Part shown: piece by piece, positions 30,304 through 38,909 of the stretch
How positions within the stretch are numbered: position 1 is the first letter of the stretch
Layout: each line of letters begins with the position of its first letter
From: Blastomussa wellsi
Taxonomy: Eukaryota > Cnidaria > Anthozoa > Scleractinia > Plerogyridae
Direction of reading: 5' to 3'
Length of the DNA: 64,000 bases
Assembly: GCA_947652115.1 (NCBI GenBank)
Contig: OX393570.1
Span: 17,983,380-18,047,379, forward strand
Notes under the pieces: model-generated
The model's input: the letters and a program-made list of their open reading frames with translations, nothing else
The model's database searches: none
Told to the model about the DNA's origin: nothing
Program-made: the position numbers and the translations under genes

Positions 30304-30840
30304 ATGGAACTCCAAAAAACATTGTACAAAAATGAAAAATTAAATGTTGAAATCAATTGTTATATTGATAACAAAAATGAGTTATGGTTTCGGGGTAAGG
30401 AGATAGCTCAGATATTGGATTACGCTGATACGAAAAAAGCAATTAAAAAAAATGTACATATTGAGGATAAAAAATTAATTGATTTCAAAATATGGCAAAA
30501 TCCTTCAGGGGACCTGAAATCCCCCCAAGCTGAAATATTACAAAATCCTTCAGGTCTAAACAATAGACCCCAAGCTGACAGCAGAATGGAGGACAATAAA
30601 TTATCAAATCCTTCATGGACAAAAACGGTCCCCCAAGCTGACAGTAAAAATCCTTCAGGTGTCTCAAATACGCCCCAAGAAACAACTCGAAAATGTTATT
30701 TTATAAATGAATCTGGTTTGTACTCATTAATGCTTTCTTCTAAAAAACCACAAGCAAAAGAATTCAAACACTGGATAACAAGTAAGTATTACCATCAATT
30801 AGAAAAAAAGGTTATTATAAAATTAACAGCAATAAATTAG
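30304..30840 (+). CDS. Bro-N domain protein with an internal NPSG/PQAD repeat insertion
   Basis: 178 residues from ATG 30304, right after a TATATA box; an upstream in-frame ATG at 30238 overlaps the integrase end and adds a low-complexity leader. Bro-N signature: ELWFRGKEIAQILDYADTKK (residues 26-45) and FINESGLYSLMLSSKKPQAK (133-152), then HW. Between them residues about 66-128 are four imperfect repeats (NPSG...PQAD), foreign to the domain and encoded by roughly 50-bp repeats. Bro-N proteins of DNA viruses bind DNA and regulate expression. The frame ends just after an A7 run near 30805; beyond it the VRR-NUC frame opens, suggesting one ancestral gene. Confidence 0.75.
   Translation: MELQKTLYKNEKLNVEINCYIDNKNELWFRGKEIAQILDYADTKKAIKKNVHIEDKKLIDFKIWQNPSGDLKSPQAEILQNPSGLNNRPQADSRMEDNKLSNPSWTKTVPQADSKNPSGVSNTPQETTRKCYFINESGLYSLMLSSKKPQAKEFKHWITSKYYHQLEKKVIIKLTAIN
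30490..30690 (+). repeat. In-frame tandem repeats within the Bro-N gene
   Basis: Four units of about 40-60 bp, each with AATCCTTCA near the start and CCCCAAG(C/A) near the end. They keep the reading frame open and translate as NPS(G/W)...PQ(A/E). Confidence 0.7.
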
Positions 30841-30911
30841 TAATTGAGAATGAAAATGATTTACATTATAAAGTTGTTAATTTTATAAGAAAAAAATACC
30901 CACAAACTCTT

Positions 30912-31229
30912 ATGATTGCTGGTCTTGGAGAACATCAAATAACATCAAGTATGAGAATAGCATCTTGGAAGAAAGGATACATGCCAGGACAATGTGATCT
31001 CATGATAATGAATCCAACAAGTAAATATAATGCTCTTTGTTTAGAATTTAAAAGCCCTACTGGTTCATATCAAGTGAGTAAAAAACAGTTGGAAATGAAG
31101 GATATGTATATTAAAAACAAATGCAAATACTTTATCAGCAATTCTTATGATGATGTTATATTTGAAATAATGAAACATTTGGAAGAAAGTTATAAATATT
31201 TAAAATGTAGAAATTTTAAACGCAATTAA
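30912..31229 (+). CDS. VRR-NUC-type nuclease (N-terminus uncertain)
   Basis: 105 residues from ATG 30912. The frame is open without a Met back into the end of the Bro-N gene (to about 30806), and that part reads like family sequence (LVIENENDLHYKVVNFIR). Nuclease residues: Asp29 in PGQCDLMI (usually GxPD), Glu45-x-Lys47 (CLEFKSPTG) and Gln59 (SKKQLEM). VRR-NUC enzymes are PD-(D/E)XK structure-type nucleases; here a role in replication intermediates is inferred. Probably the C-terminal half of a Bro-N/VRR-NUC protein separated by a frame break. Confidence 0.72.
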   Translation: MIAGLGEHQITSSMRIASWKKGYMPGQCDLMIMNPTSKYNALCLEFKSPTGSYQVSKKQLEMKDMYIKNKCKYFISNSYDDVIFEIMKHLEESYKYLKCRNFKRN

Positions 31230-31261
31230 AAATATAAAAAAATATATAATATATATATAGA

Positions 31262-31489
31262 ATGGAAAATCAGACTGTAAAGAGAGGCCCTGGAAGACCA
31301 AGAAAATATTTCACTGAAGAAGAAAGAAAGACAGCAAACAGACCATACTTTACTAAATACATGTTAACTACAGAATGGAGATGTATCGACTGTGGAAATA
31401 GAAATTATACTATGGCTGGTAAATACAGTCATTTAAAAACAAAGAAGCATAAGAAAAATGCTAACACTCAAGCTAAAAATAAGTATTAA
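31262..31489 (+). CDS. Small AT-hook plus zinc-finger protein
   Basis: 75 residues from ATG 31262, directly after a TATATAATATATATATAGA box. An AT-hook-like KRGPGRPRKY (residues 7-16) is followed by one finger with Cys41-x2-Cys44, His57 and His63 (CIDCGNRNYT...HLKTKKH). Highly basic. Given the AT-rich element it could bind the promoters or terminal repeats; that is inference. Similar in finger layout to the protein at 17319-17633. Confidence 0.65.
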   Translation: MENQTVKRGPGRPRKYFTEEERKTANRPYFTKYMLTTEWRCIDCGNRNYTMAGKYSHLKTKKHKKNANTQAKNKY

Positions 31490-31505
31490 ATTATATTTAG
31501 TTCTG

Positions 31506-31543
31506 AATTTGGTTTAGTATTAAATTTAATACTAAACCAAATT
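31506..31543. promoter_or_regulatory. Perfect 38-bp palindrome upstream of the polymerase gene
   Basis: Half-site AATTTGGTTTAGTATTAAA followed at once by its inverted complement. It contains the AGTATTAAATTT unit of the terminal repeats. Sits 70 bp before the polymerase ATG. Confidence 0.7.
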
Positions 31544-31613
31544 AGCTAGCTAGCTGATATCCAAAAATAAACGCACTTGAAGAAATATTTTTTATATAAA
31601 TATATAATATAGA

Positions 31614-34600
31614 ATGTCTTTTTTCCAGCTACTCTCAACTCGATACTACAAAACCGCTAAAAAATTAGGTTATAAATGGTTAGATTTAGTTAGAAAAACA
31701 ACCAGACAAAATGTTCTTAATAATGTTGAATTACATCAAATTATTAAGAAACATAAGCAAGATAAAATCAAAAATAAACAACACTTGGAACAGTTAGAAA
31801 AAATCAAAAAAGAGCATAAGAGAATAATGAAACAATATAAACCAAAAACTAAGATAGAGCAATTGAATCAAGCATTGAAGGGTTATACTAAGTCTTTTGA
31901 AATTGGTATTAAAAATGATAAAGACCCACTTATACAATTAAAATCAACAAGACAAGCACTTGCATATCATATCATAGAAATATTAAAATCTGAAAAAGGA
32001 TTAAAATTTGTTGAAACATTGAAGGTAACATTTGAAAAATTAGCAAATGATGGACAAATTAATAAAGCTGCTTATTTTAATAGTACACCACAAACTATTA
32101 TAAATGAAACTGAAATAAAAGAATCATTTAATTTATCAAAACAACAAATATTAAATAAAGTTGCTAAATGGGTATCTGAAGGTTCTGGTTGGACTATTAA
32201 ATCTGTTGATAATCATTATCTTAATGTTGTGAAATATGAACCAATGAAAGGCACATCATATATTAATCTACCACCAGAACTTAGAAATAGTAAAAAAGGA
32301 TTGATTAATATTAAGAATGAGGATAATGAATGCTTTAGATGGTGTCATATTCGGTATTTAAACCCACAAGATAAAGATCCACAGAGGATTAAAAAATCTG
32401 ATAAACAATATATACAAAAGCTAAATTATACTGGGATTGAATTCCCAGTAACTACTAAGCAGTATAATAAAATTGAGAAGCAAAATGAGATTAACATAAA
32501 TGTTTTCGGTTATGAAAACAAACAACCATATCCCATATATGTGTCAAAAGAAAAGTTTGAAGATAATATAAATTTATTATTGATAACTGAGTTGATAACA
32601 GAAAATGAGAACAAACATTATGTGCTTATTAAAGATTTCAATAAGTTCATGTACAATCAAACAAAACATAAAGAAAGAAAACATTTTTGTATGTATTGTC
32701 TACAATGTTTCAGCTCTGAAAGAGTATTGACTGATCATAAAGACAATTGCATCACAGTAAATGGAATACAGGCAGTAAAAATGCCTGATAAGGATAACAA
32801 TATATTGAAATTTAATAATCATCATCATGAAGAATTAGTACCTTTTGTTATATATGCCGACTTTGAAGCTATAACAGAAAAGATATCAGGCTGTCAGCAG
32901 AAAGATTCAAAGTCATATACTGAAGCATATCAAAAGCATACAGATTGCGGATTTGGCTATAAAATTGTATGTTGTTATAATGATAAATATAGCAAACCTC
33001 TTACAATATATAGAGGTGAAAAAGCTGTTTATACATTTCTTGAGAAGATGTTAGATGAAGTCGAATATTGTAAAAAAGTTGTTACAAAAGAATTCAGCAA
33101 CAAATTTAACTCAAAAGAATTAAAAATACCAGTCATATTTCACAACTTGAGAGGTTATGATAGCCATTTCATAATGCAAGAGATCGGAAATATTGTTAAG
33201 AAAAATGAATACATAGATAAAAAAGGTAAAAAACGTCAAATGCATATTAATGCTATACCCAACAATATGGAAAAGTATATGGCTTTCATGTTAGGTAATC
33301 ATTTAACCTTTATTGATAGTTTTCAGTTTATGAGTTCTAGCTTAGAAAAACTTGTAAGTAATATACCAAAAGAAGCATTAAAATATACCTCAGAAATTTT
33401 TAAAGGTAAAAAGCTTGATTTAATGGCTAGGAAAGGTGTTTATCCTTATGATTATATGGACAGCTTTGATAAGTTCAATAAAAAGCTACCAACAAAAGAA
33501 GAGTTTTACAGCATATTAAATAATGAACATATATCAGATGAAGACTATAAACATGCTCAAAATGTTTGGAATACATTTAATTTGAAAAATATGGGAGATT
33601 ATCATAATTTATACATTAAATCAGACATATTACTATTAGCTGATGTATTTGAAAACTTTAGAAAAACATGTTTACAATATTATAAGCTAGATCCTTGTCA
33701 TTATTTCTCATCTCCAGGGTTATCATGGGATGCTATGTTAAAAATGACTGATATTAAATTAGAATTAATAACTGATATTGATATGTTTTTATTCATTGAA
33801 AAGGGAATGAGAGGGGGAATCAGTTATATTGCTAATCGTTATGGAAAAGCCAATAATAAATATATGAAAAATTATAATAAAAATGAACCATCTAAATATA
33901 TTATGTATCTTGATGCTAATAATTTATATGGATGGGCAATGATTCAATATCTTCCAACTGGAGAATTTAGATGGCTTACAGAAAAACAGATTGATAAGTT
34001 TAATGTTAATAATATCAGAGATGATAGTGAAAAAGGATATATATTAGAAGTTGATTTAGATTATCCAGAAAAACTTCATGATTTGCATAATGACTACCCA
34101 GCTGCTGCTGAAAAAATAACTGTTCAAAAAGATATGTTATCTTATTACTGTAAAACTATTGCTGATAAATACAATATATCAACTGGATTAGTACATAAAT
34201 TAATACCTACATTAAGCAAAAAAGATAAATATGTATTACATTACAGAAACTTAAAATTATATTCAGATCTAGGTTTAAAACTGACTAATGTACATCGTGT
34301 TTTACAATTTAATCAATCTCCTTGGTTAAAACAATATATTGATTACAATACAGAAAAAAGAAAGAATGCAAAAAATTCATTTGAAAAAGATTTCTTCAAA
34401 TTAATGAATAACAGTGTATTTGGTAAAACTATGGAAAACCTTAGAAAGAGAGTTGATGTAAGACTTGTAACTAATGAAAAGAAACTATTAAAGTTAGCTA
34501 GTAAACCAACTTATGTTAGTAGTAAAATATTCAATGAAAATCTAGTAGCTGTTCATAAGATAAAAGAAACACTTACATTAAACAGACCTGCTTATGTTGG

Positions 34601-35174
34601 TATGTGCATATTAGATCTAAGTAAAACTCTTATGTATGATTTTCATTATAATTATATTAAAAAGAAGTATGGTGGTAAAGCCAAACTATTATTCACAGAT
34701 ACTGATAGTTTAACTTATGAAATAGAGGCTGAAGATGTTTATAAAGATTTCTTCAAGGATAAAGATTTGTTTGACAATAGTGACTATGCTGAAAGATCAC
34801 CTTACTTTGATAAGTCAAATAAAAAAGTAATTGGAAAGTTTAAAGATGAAGCAGCTGGTGTCCCTATTTATGAATTTGTTGGTCTACGATCAAAAATGTA
34901 CAGCTATATCAAAGATGATAACAAAGGTTGTAAGACTGCTAAAGGAATAAAAAAGAATGTAATCAAAAAAGACATTCAACATGAAAACTATAAAGAAACA
35001 CTATTCAATAATAAACAGATGTATCATAAGATGAAAACAATCAGAAGTCAAAACCATGAACTCGGTAGTTATGAAATCAATAAAGTATCGCTCAGCTGTT
35101 TTGATGATAAAAGATACATACTAGAAGATGGTGTTATAAGTTATGCTTATGGACATTATAATACAAAACAATAA
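31614..35174 (+). CDS. polB: Protein-primed family B DNA polymerase
   Basis: 1186 residues from ATG 31614, just after a TATATAATATAGA box. A C2H2-like finger (FCMYCLQCF...DHKDNC) lies before the catalytic core. Exonuclease motifs: Asp416 (ADFEA), Asn511/Asp516 (HNLRGYDSHF), Asp671 (YIKSDILLLAD). Polymerase motifs: Asp767 (LDANNLYGWAM), NNSVFGKTMEN with Lys938, and Asp1029/Asp1031 (FTDTDSL), followed by a KMYSY motif. Length is normal for Polintons. The N-terminal 350 residues have no recognised domain and may carry the priming function; that is inference. Open along its whole length, with no break seen. It replicates linear DNA from protein-capped ends, consistent with the terminal repeats. 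Confidence 0.95.
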   Translation: MSFFQLLSTRYYKTAKKLGYKWLDLVRKTTRQNVLNNVELHQIIKKHKQDKIKNKQHLEQLEKIKKEHKRIMKQYKPKTKIEQLNQALKGYTKSFEIGIKNDKDPLIQLKSTRQALAYHIIEILKSEKGLKFVETLKVTFEKLANDGQINKAAYFNSTPQTIINETEIKESFNLSKQQILNKVAKWVSEGSGWTIKSVDNHYLNVVKYEPMKGTSYINLPPELRNSKKGLINIKNEDNECFRWCHIRYLNPQDKDPQRIKKSDKQYIQKLNYTGIEFPVTTKQYNKIEKQNEININVFGYENKQPYPIYVSKEKFEDNINLLLITELITENENKHYVLIKDFNKFMYNQTKHKERKHFCMYCLQCFSSERVLTDHKDNCITVNGIQAVKMPDKDNNILKFNNHHHEELVPFVIYADFEAITEKISGCQQKDSKSYTEAYQKHTDCGFGYKIVCCYNDKYSKPLTIYRGEKAVYTFLEKMLDEVEYCKKVVTKEFSNKFNSKELKIPVIFHNLRGYDSHFIMQEIGNIVKKNEYIDKKGKKRQMHINAIPNNMEKYMAFMLGNHLTFIDSFQFMSSSLEKLVSNIPKEALKYTSEIFKGKKLDLMARKGVYPYDYMDSFDKFNKKLPTKEEFYSILNNEHISDEDYKHAQNVWNTFNLKNMGDYHNLYIKSDILLLADVFENFRKTCLQYYKLDPCHYFSSPGLSWDAMLKMTDIKLELITDIDMFLFIEKGMRGGISYIANRYGKANNKYMKNYNKNEPSKYIMYLDANNLYGWAMIQYLPTGEFRWLTEKQIDKFNVNNIRDDSEKGYILEVDLDYPEKLHDLHNDYPAAAEKITVQKDMLSYYCKTIADKYNISTGLVHKLIPTLSKKDKYVLHYRNLKLYSDLGLKLTNVHRVLQFNQSPWLKQYIDYNTEKRKNAKNSFEKDFFKLMNNSVFGKTMENLRKRVDVRLVTNEKKLLKLASKPTYVSSKIFNENLVAVHKIKETLTLNRPAYVGMCILDLSKTLMYDFHYNYIKKKYGGKAKLLFTDTDSLTYEIEAEDVYKDFFKDKDLFDNSDYAERSPYFDKSNKKVIGKFKDEAAGVPIYEFVGLRSKMYSYIKDDNKGCKTAKGIKKNVIKKDIQHENYKETLFNNKQMYHKMKTIRSQNHELGSYEINKVSLSCFDDKRYILEDGVISYAYGHYNTKQ

Positions 35175-35302
35175 TTCCAATAATTCCACTGATTCTAATA
35201 ATTTTCATAACTCCACTGATTCCAATAATTTTCATAATTTACTGAAATCCAATACTGAAATTTAATACTTATATATAATACTGAAATTTAATACTGAAAT
35301 CC
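35175..35302. repeat. Short tandem repeats between polymerase and right terminal repeat
   Basis: Two units of about 28-30 bp sharing CCACTGATTC.AATAATTTTC, then AGTATTAAATTT-type units in inverse orientation leading into the terminal repeat. Confidence 0.6.
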
Positions 35303-35698
35303 AGTATTATATATAATTCAATTTATAATGGACATTATCTATACTTCATATAGATAATATCATTCAATTCCCCAGTTTTAACAACAGTACTAATATTCAA
35401 TACTTAGATTAAATACTTAGATTAAATACTTAGATTCAATACTTAGATTCAATACTGAAATTTAATACTTATATATAATACTGAAATTTAATACTGAAAT
35501 TTAATACTAAAATTTAATACTAAAATTTAATACTAAAATTTAATACTTATATATAATACTGAAATTTAATACTGAAATTTAATACTAAAATTTAATACTG
35601 AAATTTCAGTTAAAAAATCTGCTGAAAAAATTATTGAAAAATTCTGCTGAAAAAATTCTGCTGAAAATTGCGCTCATACCCCCAACTCCTATACTACT
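35303..35698 (-). repeat. Right terminal inverted repeat of the Polinton
   Basis: Inverse of 16619-17144 with fewer tandem units. The 89-bp core and the outer 100 bp or more match the left copy without a difference that I can see. Confidence 0.9.
35334..35358. promoter_or_regulatory. Hairpin in the right terminal-repeat core
   Basis: Mirror copy of 17089-17113: 10-bp stem ATTATCTATA/TATAGATAAT with a 5-base loop. Confidence 0.5.
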
Positions 35699-35704
35699 TA
35701 CAAG
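35699..35704. repeat. Right 6-bp target-site duplication (TACAAG)
   Basis: Matches 16613-16618 and restores the LINE reading frame across the insertion point. Confidence 0.92.
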
Positions 35705-36249
35705 GCTACGCATAATATGATTCACTTAGATCCGTCTGTTGTTCCCTTCGTGCGCGAATGCGCGCGAAGGACAAGTATATCCGTAACGAGCTCTCAATCT
35801 TTTGTGCCTAAAAATTGTAGGACTTCTACCTTTCAGAAATCTTTTTTCATTAGAACCACTAGAATCTGGAATCTGCTTATTACTAGAATTGACCTAGATA
35901 ATGTTACTTTTGAGAACTTTAAATCTGTTATTACTCGCGGGCTCTAGCATGAATTATGACCCGGACTCACCAAGGAGCTTCAAAAGTATTTGTTTGAAAT
36001 GTAACACAGCCAGGTTTTTAGACCAAGAATTTAGCTGCTGCATGTGATTTAGATTGCTACTTTTATACCCTTTATTTTTTGTGTCCGCAGTAATTGGCTT
36101 TAGCTGTTGCGGTGTCCCTTGCCAAGTATTTTAACTTTATTAGTGTATTGTTACGTTCTTATTACTAGTGTTTGTATATCTTCAGTGTTTTTTTGTTGTT
36201 GTTCTCTGTATTCTTTGGGGCAAAGCTAATGAAATAAAATAAATAAAAT
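35705..36249 (+). mobile_element. LINE 3' part: end of ORF, 3' UTR and tail
   Basis: The first 243 bp continue the LINE frame in phase with 16265-16618 (ending RTTRIWNLLITR... at stop 35945-35947). Then about 300 bp of 3' UTR and a tail of AAATAAAATAAATAAAATA-type repeats, followed directly by the 22-bp target duplication. Confidence 0.85.
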
Positions 36250-36271
36250 AATATATCACAAGAAGAGGGCA
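36250..36271. repeat. Right 22-bp target-site duplication of the LINE
   Basis: Identical to 15528-15549. The sequence continues for a few codons in the Penelope RT frame (GIKTVCDLKF), then becomes unrelated. Confidence 0.85.
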
Positions 36272-36355
36272 TCAAAACAGTATGCGACTTGAAATTTTAG
36301 CCACTGCAAAAAAGGGGGTCCTGAGACCCTTGAGATCTGGAGTGGGGGCGGAGGC

Positions 36356-36470
36356 AAGCATAAAATGACAACCAAGCATGTTGAAACAAGCATAAAATGA
36401 AAACCAAGCATGTTGAAACAAGCATAAAATGACAACCAAGCATGTTGAAACAAGCATAAAATAACAAGTG
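36356..36470. repeat. 32-bp tandem repeat, about 3.5 copies
   Basis: Units built from AACCAAGCATGTTG and AAACAAGCATAAAATGA with one or two changes each. Confidence 0.85.
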
Positions 36471-36574
36471 AGCATGTCGGATGGTATGCGTGAAATAGAA
36501 AATGCTGACGGGAATGTCGCGTGAACCATAGTTAACTATGCGTGAACTAACATAGTCGCATTGTCAAACTTATG

Positions 36575-36730
36575 TTGCATTGTGAAACTCCAGTGTTGCA
36601 CTGTCAAAGACTAAAGTTGGATCGTGAAACTTCAATGTCGCATTGTGAAACTCTAATGTTGCACTGTCAAAGACTAAAGTTGGATCGTAAAACTTCAATG
36701 TCGCATTGTGAAACTTTAATGTCGAATTGA
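36575..36730. repeat. About 64-bp tandem repeat, 2-2.5 copies
   Basis: Blocks GTTGCACTGTCAAAGACTAA and GTTGGATCGT.AAACTTCAATG recur in the same order. Adjacent to the 32-bp array. Confidence 0.75.
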
Positions 36731-38203
36731 GGGCAACAAATTAAAAAAAAACATAAAATGTGAACTGAACATCGAAATTTTGGCGGGGATATAACGCCAT
36801 ATCCCCCTTCCCATCATCCATCGCGTCTTAAACAATTTCTCACAAGAGACGACCGGGGACGAGTTAGCCACCGTGATGATCCAGTGTCACGACAGGCGAT
36901 CGTTACGCGGCTGTAAGCCAACATATTCGGAAAAATCACGAGATATATTCATCCTAAACAAAGCAGATTTGGTTTAATTTTAAAGGTTACATGCTGTTTT
37001 GCAGCAGAAAACTGTCAGTAAGTACAGGCGATAGTAGCGCTTCACGCTGATGTCTTTCCCGATGAATAAATTACAGTAAACATTGTGCAATAAACTTGAA
37101 CTTGAACTACTGACACGCTTACGAGTCAACATTGTCGCAAAAGCAGGTTTGTTAATTGTAAAGCATTCCCGGCCAGCTGTTTTGTAGCAGCGTTGCTTTC
37201 TCACTTAGACGTTCTTTTTACTTGGGAGGACAATTGCGTGGAATAAACAGTGTCTTCTTGATAAAGTTACTAATTCGTGTTATCTGTATCGACGCGACGC
37301 GAGACCAAATATATCGACGGCATTTTACCACTTAAATCGTCGGATGGTCGACGTGGTGATCTAATTATCGTTTTGTTAATTTTTTTTAAACGGCGATGAC
37401 GCTATTATCGATCCAGAGTCGTAGGAATCACGAGGTGAGTACGAGGTGTATTCAGCCTAAAAAAGTAGTTTAATTTTAAAGGATTTCATGCTGTTTCCTC
37501 TCACGGGAGGAACGCGTGACCATGGTAACAAAGCCTTTCGGAAGTCTGCGCGTGGGCGGCTAAAAGGTTGGGGTTTTCACTTGGTAAGTCACGAGGCTTT
37601 CTGCTGGCCTTGCCGTGGCCTTGCCGATCAATAAACTCGATTCATGTGACAAAACTTTCTAATTCACGTGATCTAAATTGACGCGGCGCGAAACGAACTT
37701 TCGAGACAGCCTTTAACCTGTCTAGTCGGTACAGAAAAACCAGGGTACAGCAAAAGCGCAGTTTCCGTCGTTTTTCCCGATAAATAAAGAACTAAAAATG
37801 AACTACTGAGTTCTTAAAAAAGTACCATTGATTCTTCAATTGAGCACTCTTCTTTTTCTAGTTTTACTTTAGAATTTTGAATGATTCGCTTTCAAGTGTT
37901 CGCGTGTTTTGTTTTCAAGTTTCGGATAATGACGATAATTGATTTTCATTTTCGAGAAGTAAATCTTGCAAATTTTGAATCTAGTTCCTCCATCCGGTTT
38001 CGACAACACGATTATTTTAGTGACCAAAGTTCGTCTGTGTTGTGTCATTTGCACCCATCAAAAGACCATCGCGCGCTGAACAGGATGTAAGGTGATACTT
38101 TAATTGTCCACTGAATGTTTGATCGCAGGTTTTAAAAGAGGTGTCACCCAGGTTTTTTCAACATTCAGTCAGTGTACATTAACAACTGATTTGTTTTCCT
38201 TTA
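36731..38203. other. Intergenic, presumed upstream region of the PTB gene
   Basis: No open frame with protein character. Repeated short phrases (GATAAATAAA, TTTAATTTTAAAGG) suggest decayed repeats. No recognisable promoter element. Confidence 0.35.
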
Positions 38204-38731
38204 ATGGCCCATTTTAAAAACCCTCGAAGGAAATTCTCGTCCGAGAGAGCCAAGGGCTATTACGAGCTGAACGATGAAGAACCCATCTTTACAGCGCGTT
38301 ATCTCGGAAGGACAAAAGTCGAGGACATGTTTCAACCAGAAAAGGGGCACACAATAAGTGCGAGGTGCATCGACAAGCTACACGTTATGCAAAGCAAAGC
38401 GAAAAGACGCAAAGTTTCACTGCTAATTTCGTCGAATATCTCCCGAGGATTGACAGTTACGGAGCTAGGGAGCAAAGTTGAGCTTTGTTACAAACTATTC
38501 GACATTGCTTACTGTTCAACGGACCTACGGAATAAGATGATATTTTCTATCATCGTCGAACAGGACGGTGAACTTCAGTGCCATGCGTTTGTTTTGAAGA
38601 CCGAGGAGAAAGCGAAAGAGATATGCTTAGCCCTATCTGATGCGTTCACCATCGCTCACGGCGAGTGGATGCGGAAACAAAAGCGCGAGCATAACAAGAA
38701 TGAGCGGGAGGAAGAAATAGCTGGCACGTGA
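38204..38731 (+). CDS. PTB/PID-domain adaptor protein (LDLRAP1/GULP-like), apparently intronless
   Basis: 175 residues from ATG 38204. The PTB domain spans about residues 24-165: FTARYLGRTKVEDM (first strand), KVSLLISSNISRGLTV, IAYCSTDLRNKMIFSIIVEQ, and the C-terminal helix CHAFVLKTEEKAKEICLALS, DAF. The pattern is closest to ARH/GULP/Dab-type domains, which bind NPxY-type peptides or phosphoinositides in endocytic adaptors. Ends in a charged EREEE tail. GTGAGA overlaps the stop codon and could be a splice donor, so this may be only the first coding exon of a longer gene. Codons are more GC-rich than the surroundings, as expected for a host gene. Confidence 0.75.
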   Translation: MAHFKNPRRKFSSERAKGYYELNDEEPIFTARYLGRTKVEDMFQPEKGHTISARCIDKLHVMQSKAKRRKVSLLISSNISRGLTVTELGSKVELCYKLFDIAYCSTDLRNKMIFSIIVEQDGELQCHAFVLKTEEKAKEICLALSDAFTIAHGEWMRKQKREHNKNEREEEIAGT

Positions 38732-38863
38732 GAAAATTGTTTTTTAATTTACACGAGAAGTGAGGAAACGCAACTCCTGGAAATTCCACTGAATTAGAAA
38801 CTTTAATACCGAAAAATGTGACAGAATTGCGGGCAAACTCATCAAAACTCTTATTTGGTTCCG

Positions 38864-38909
38864 CGGGGGTGGGGGGAGGGGGTTGGGGGGAGGGGGTTGG
38901 GAGATGGGG
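38864..38909 (+). other. G-run cluster, possible G-quadruplex
   Basis: Six or more G runs of 4-6 bases within 46 bp, about 130 bp after the PTB stop codon. Confidence 0.5.

Larger units (their letters stand above)
16619..35698. mobile_element. Complete 19,080-bp Polinton/Maverick (adintovirus-like) element
   Basis: Bounded by terminal inverted repeats starting AGTAGTATAGGAG and flanked by TACAAG duplications. Clearly more AT-rich than its flanks. Left to right: zinc-finger protein (-), VLTF3-like (+), membrane protein (-), fibre (-), packaging ATPase (-), coiled-coil protein, penton-like, small ORF, major capsid, pVI/pX-like, protease, zinc-ribbon, phospholipase A2, integrase, Bro-N, VRR-NUC, zinc-finger, DNA polymerase (all +). 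Protein-primed polymerase plus retroviral-type integrase plus capsid genes define the Polinton/adintovirus group. Three gene junctions are offset in frame at A-runs. Confidence 0.95.

Noticed and set aside
16619..35698. Assembly contamination by a free virus
   Set aside because: Both borders show the same 6-bp target duplication and the LINE frame continues across the insertion.
36356..36470. 32-bp repeats resembling CRISPR repeats
   Set aside because: Units are directly adjacent with no spacers, in eukaryotic DNA; a plain tandem repeat.
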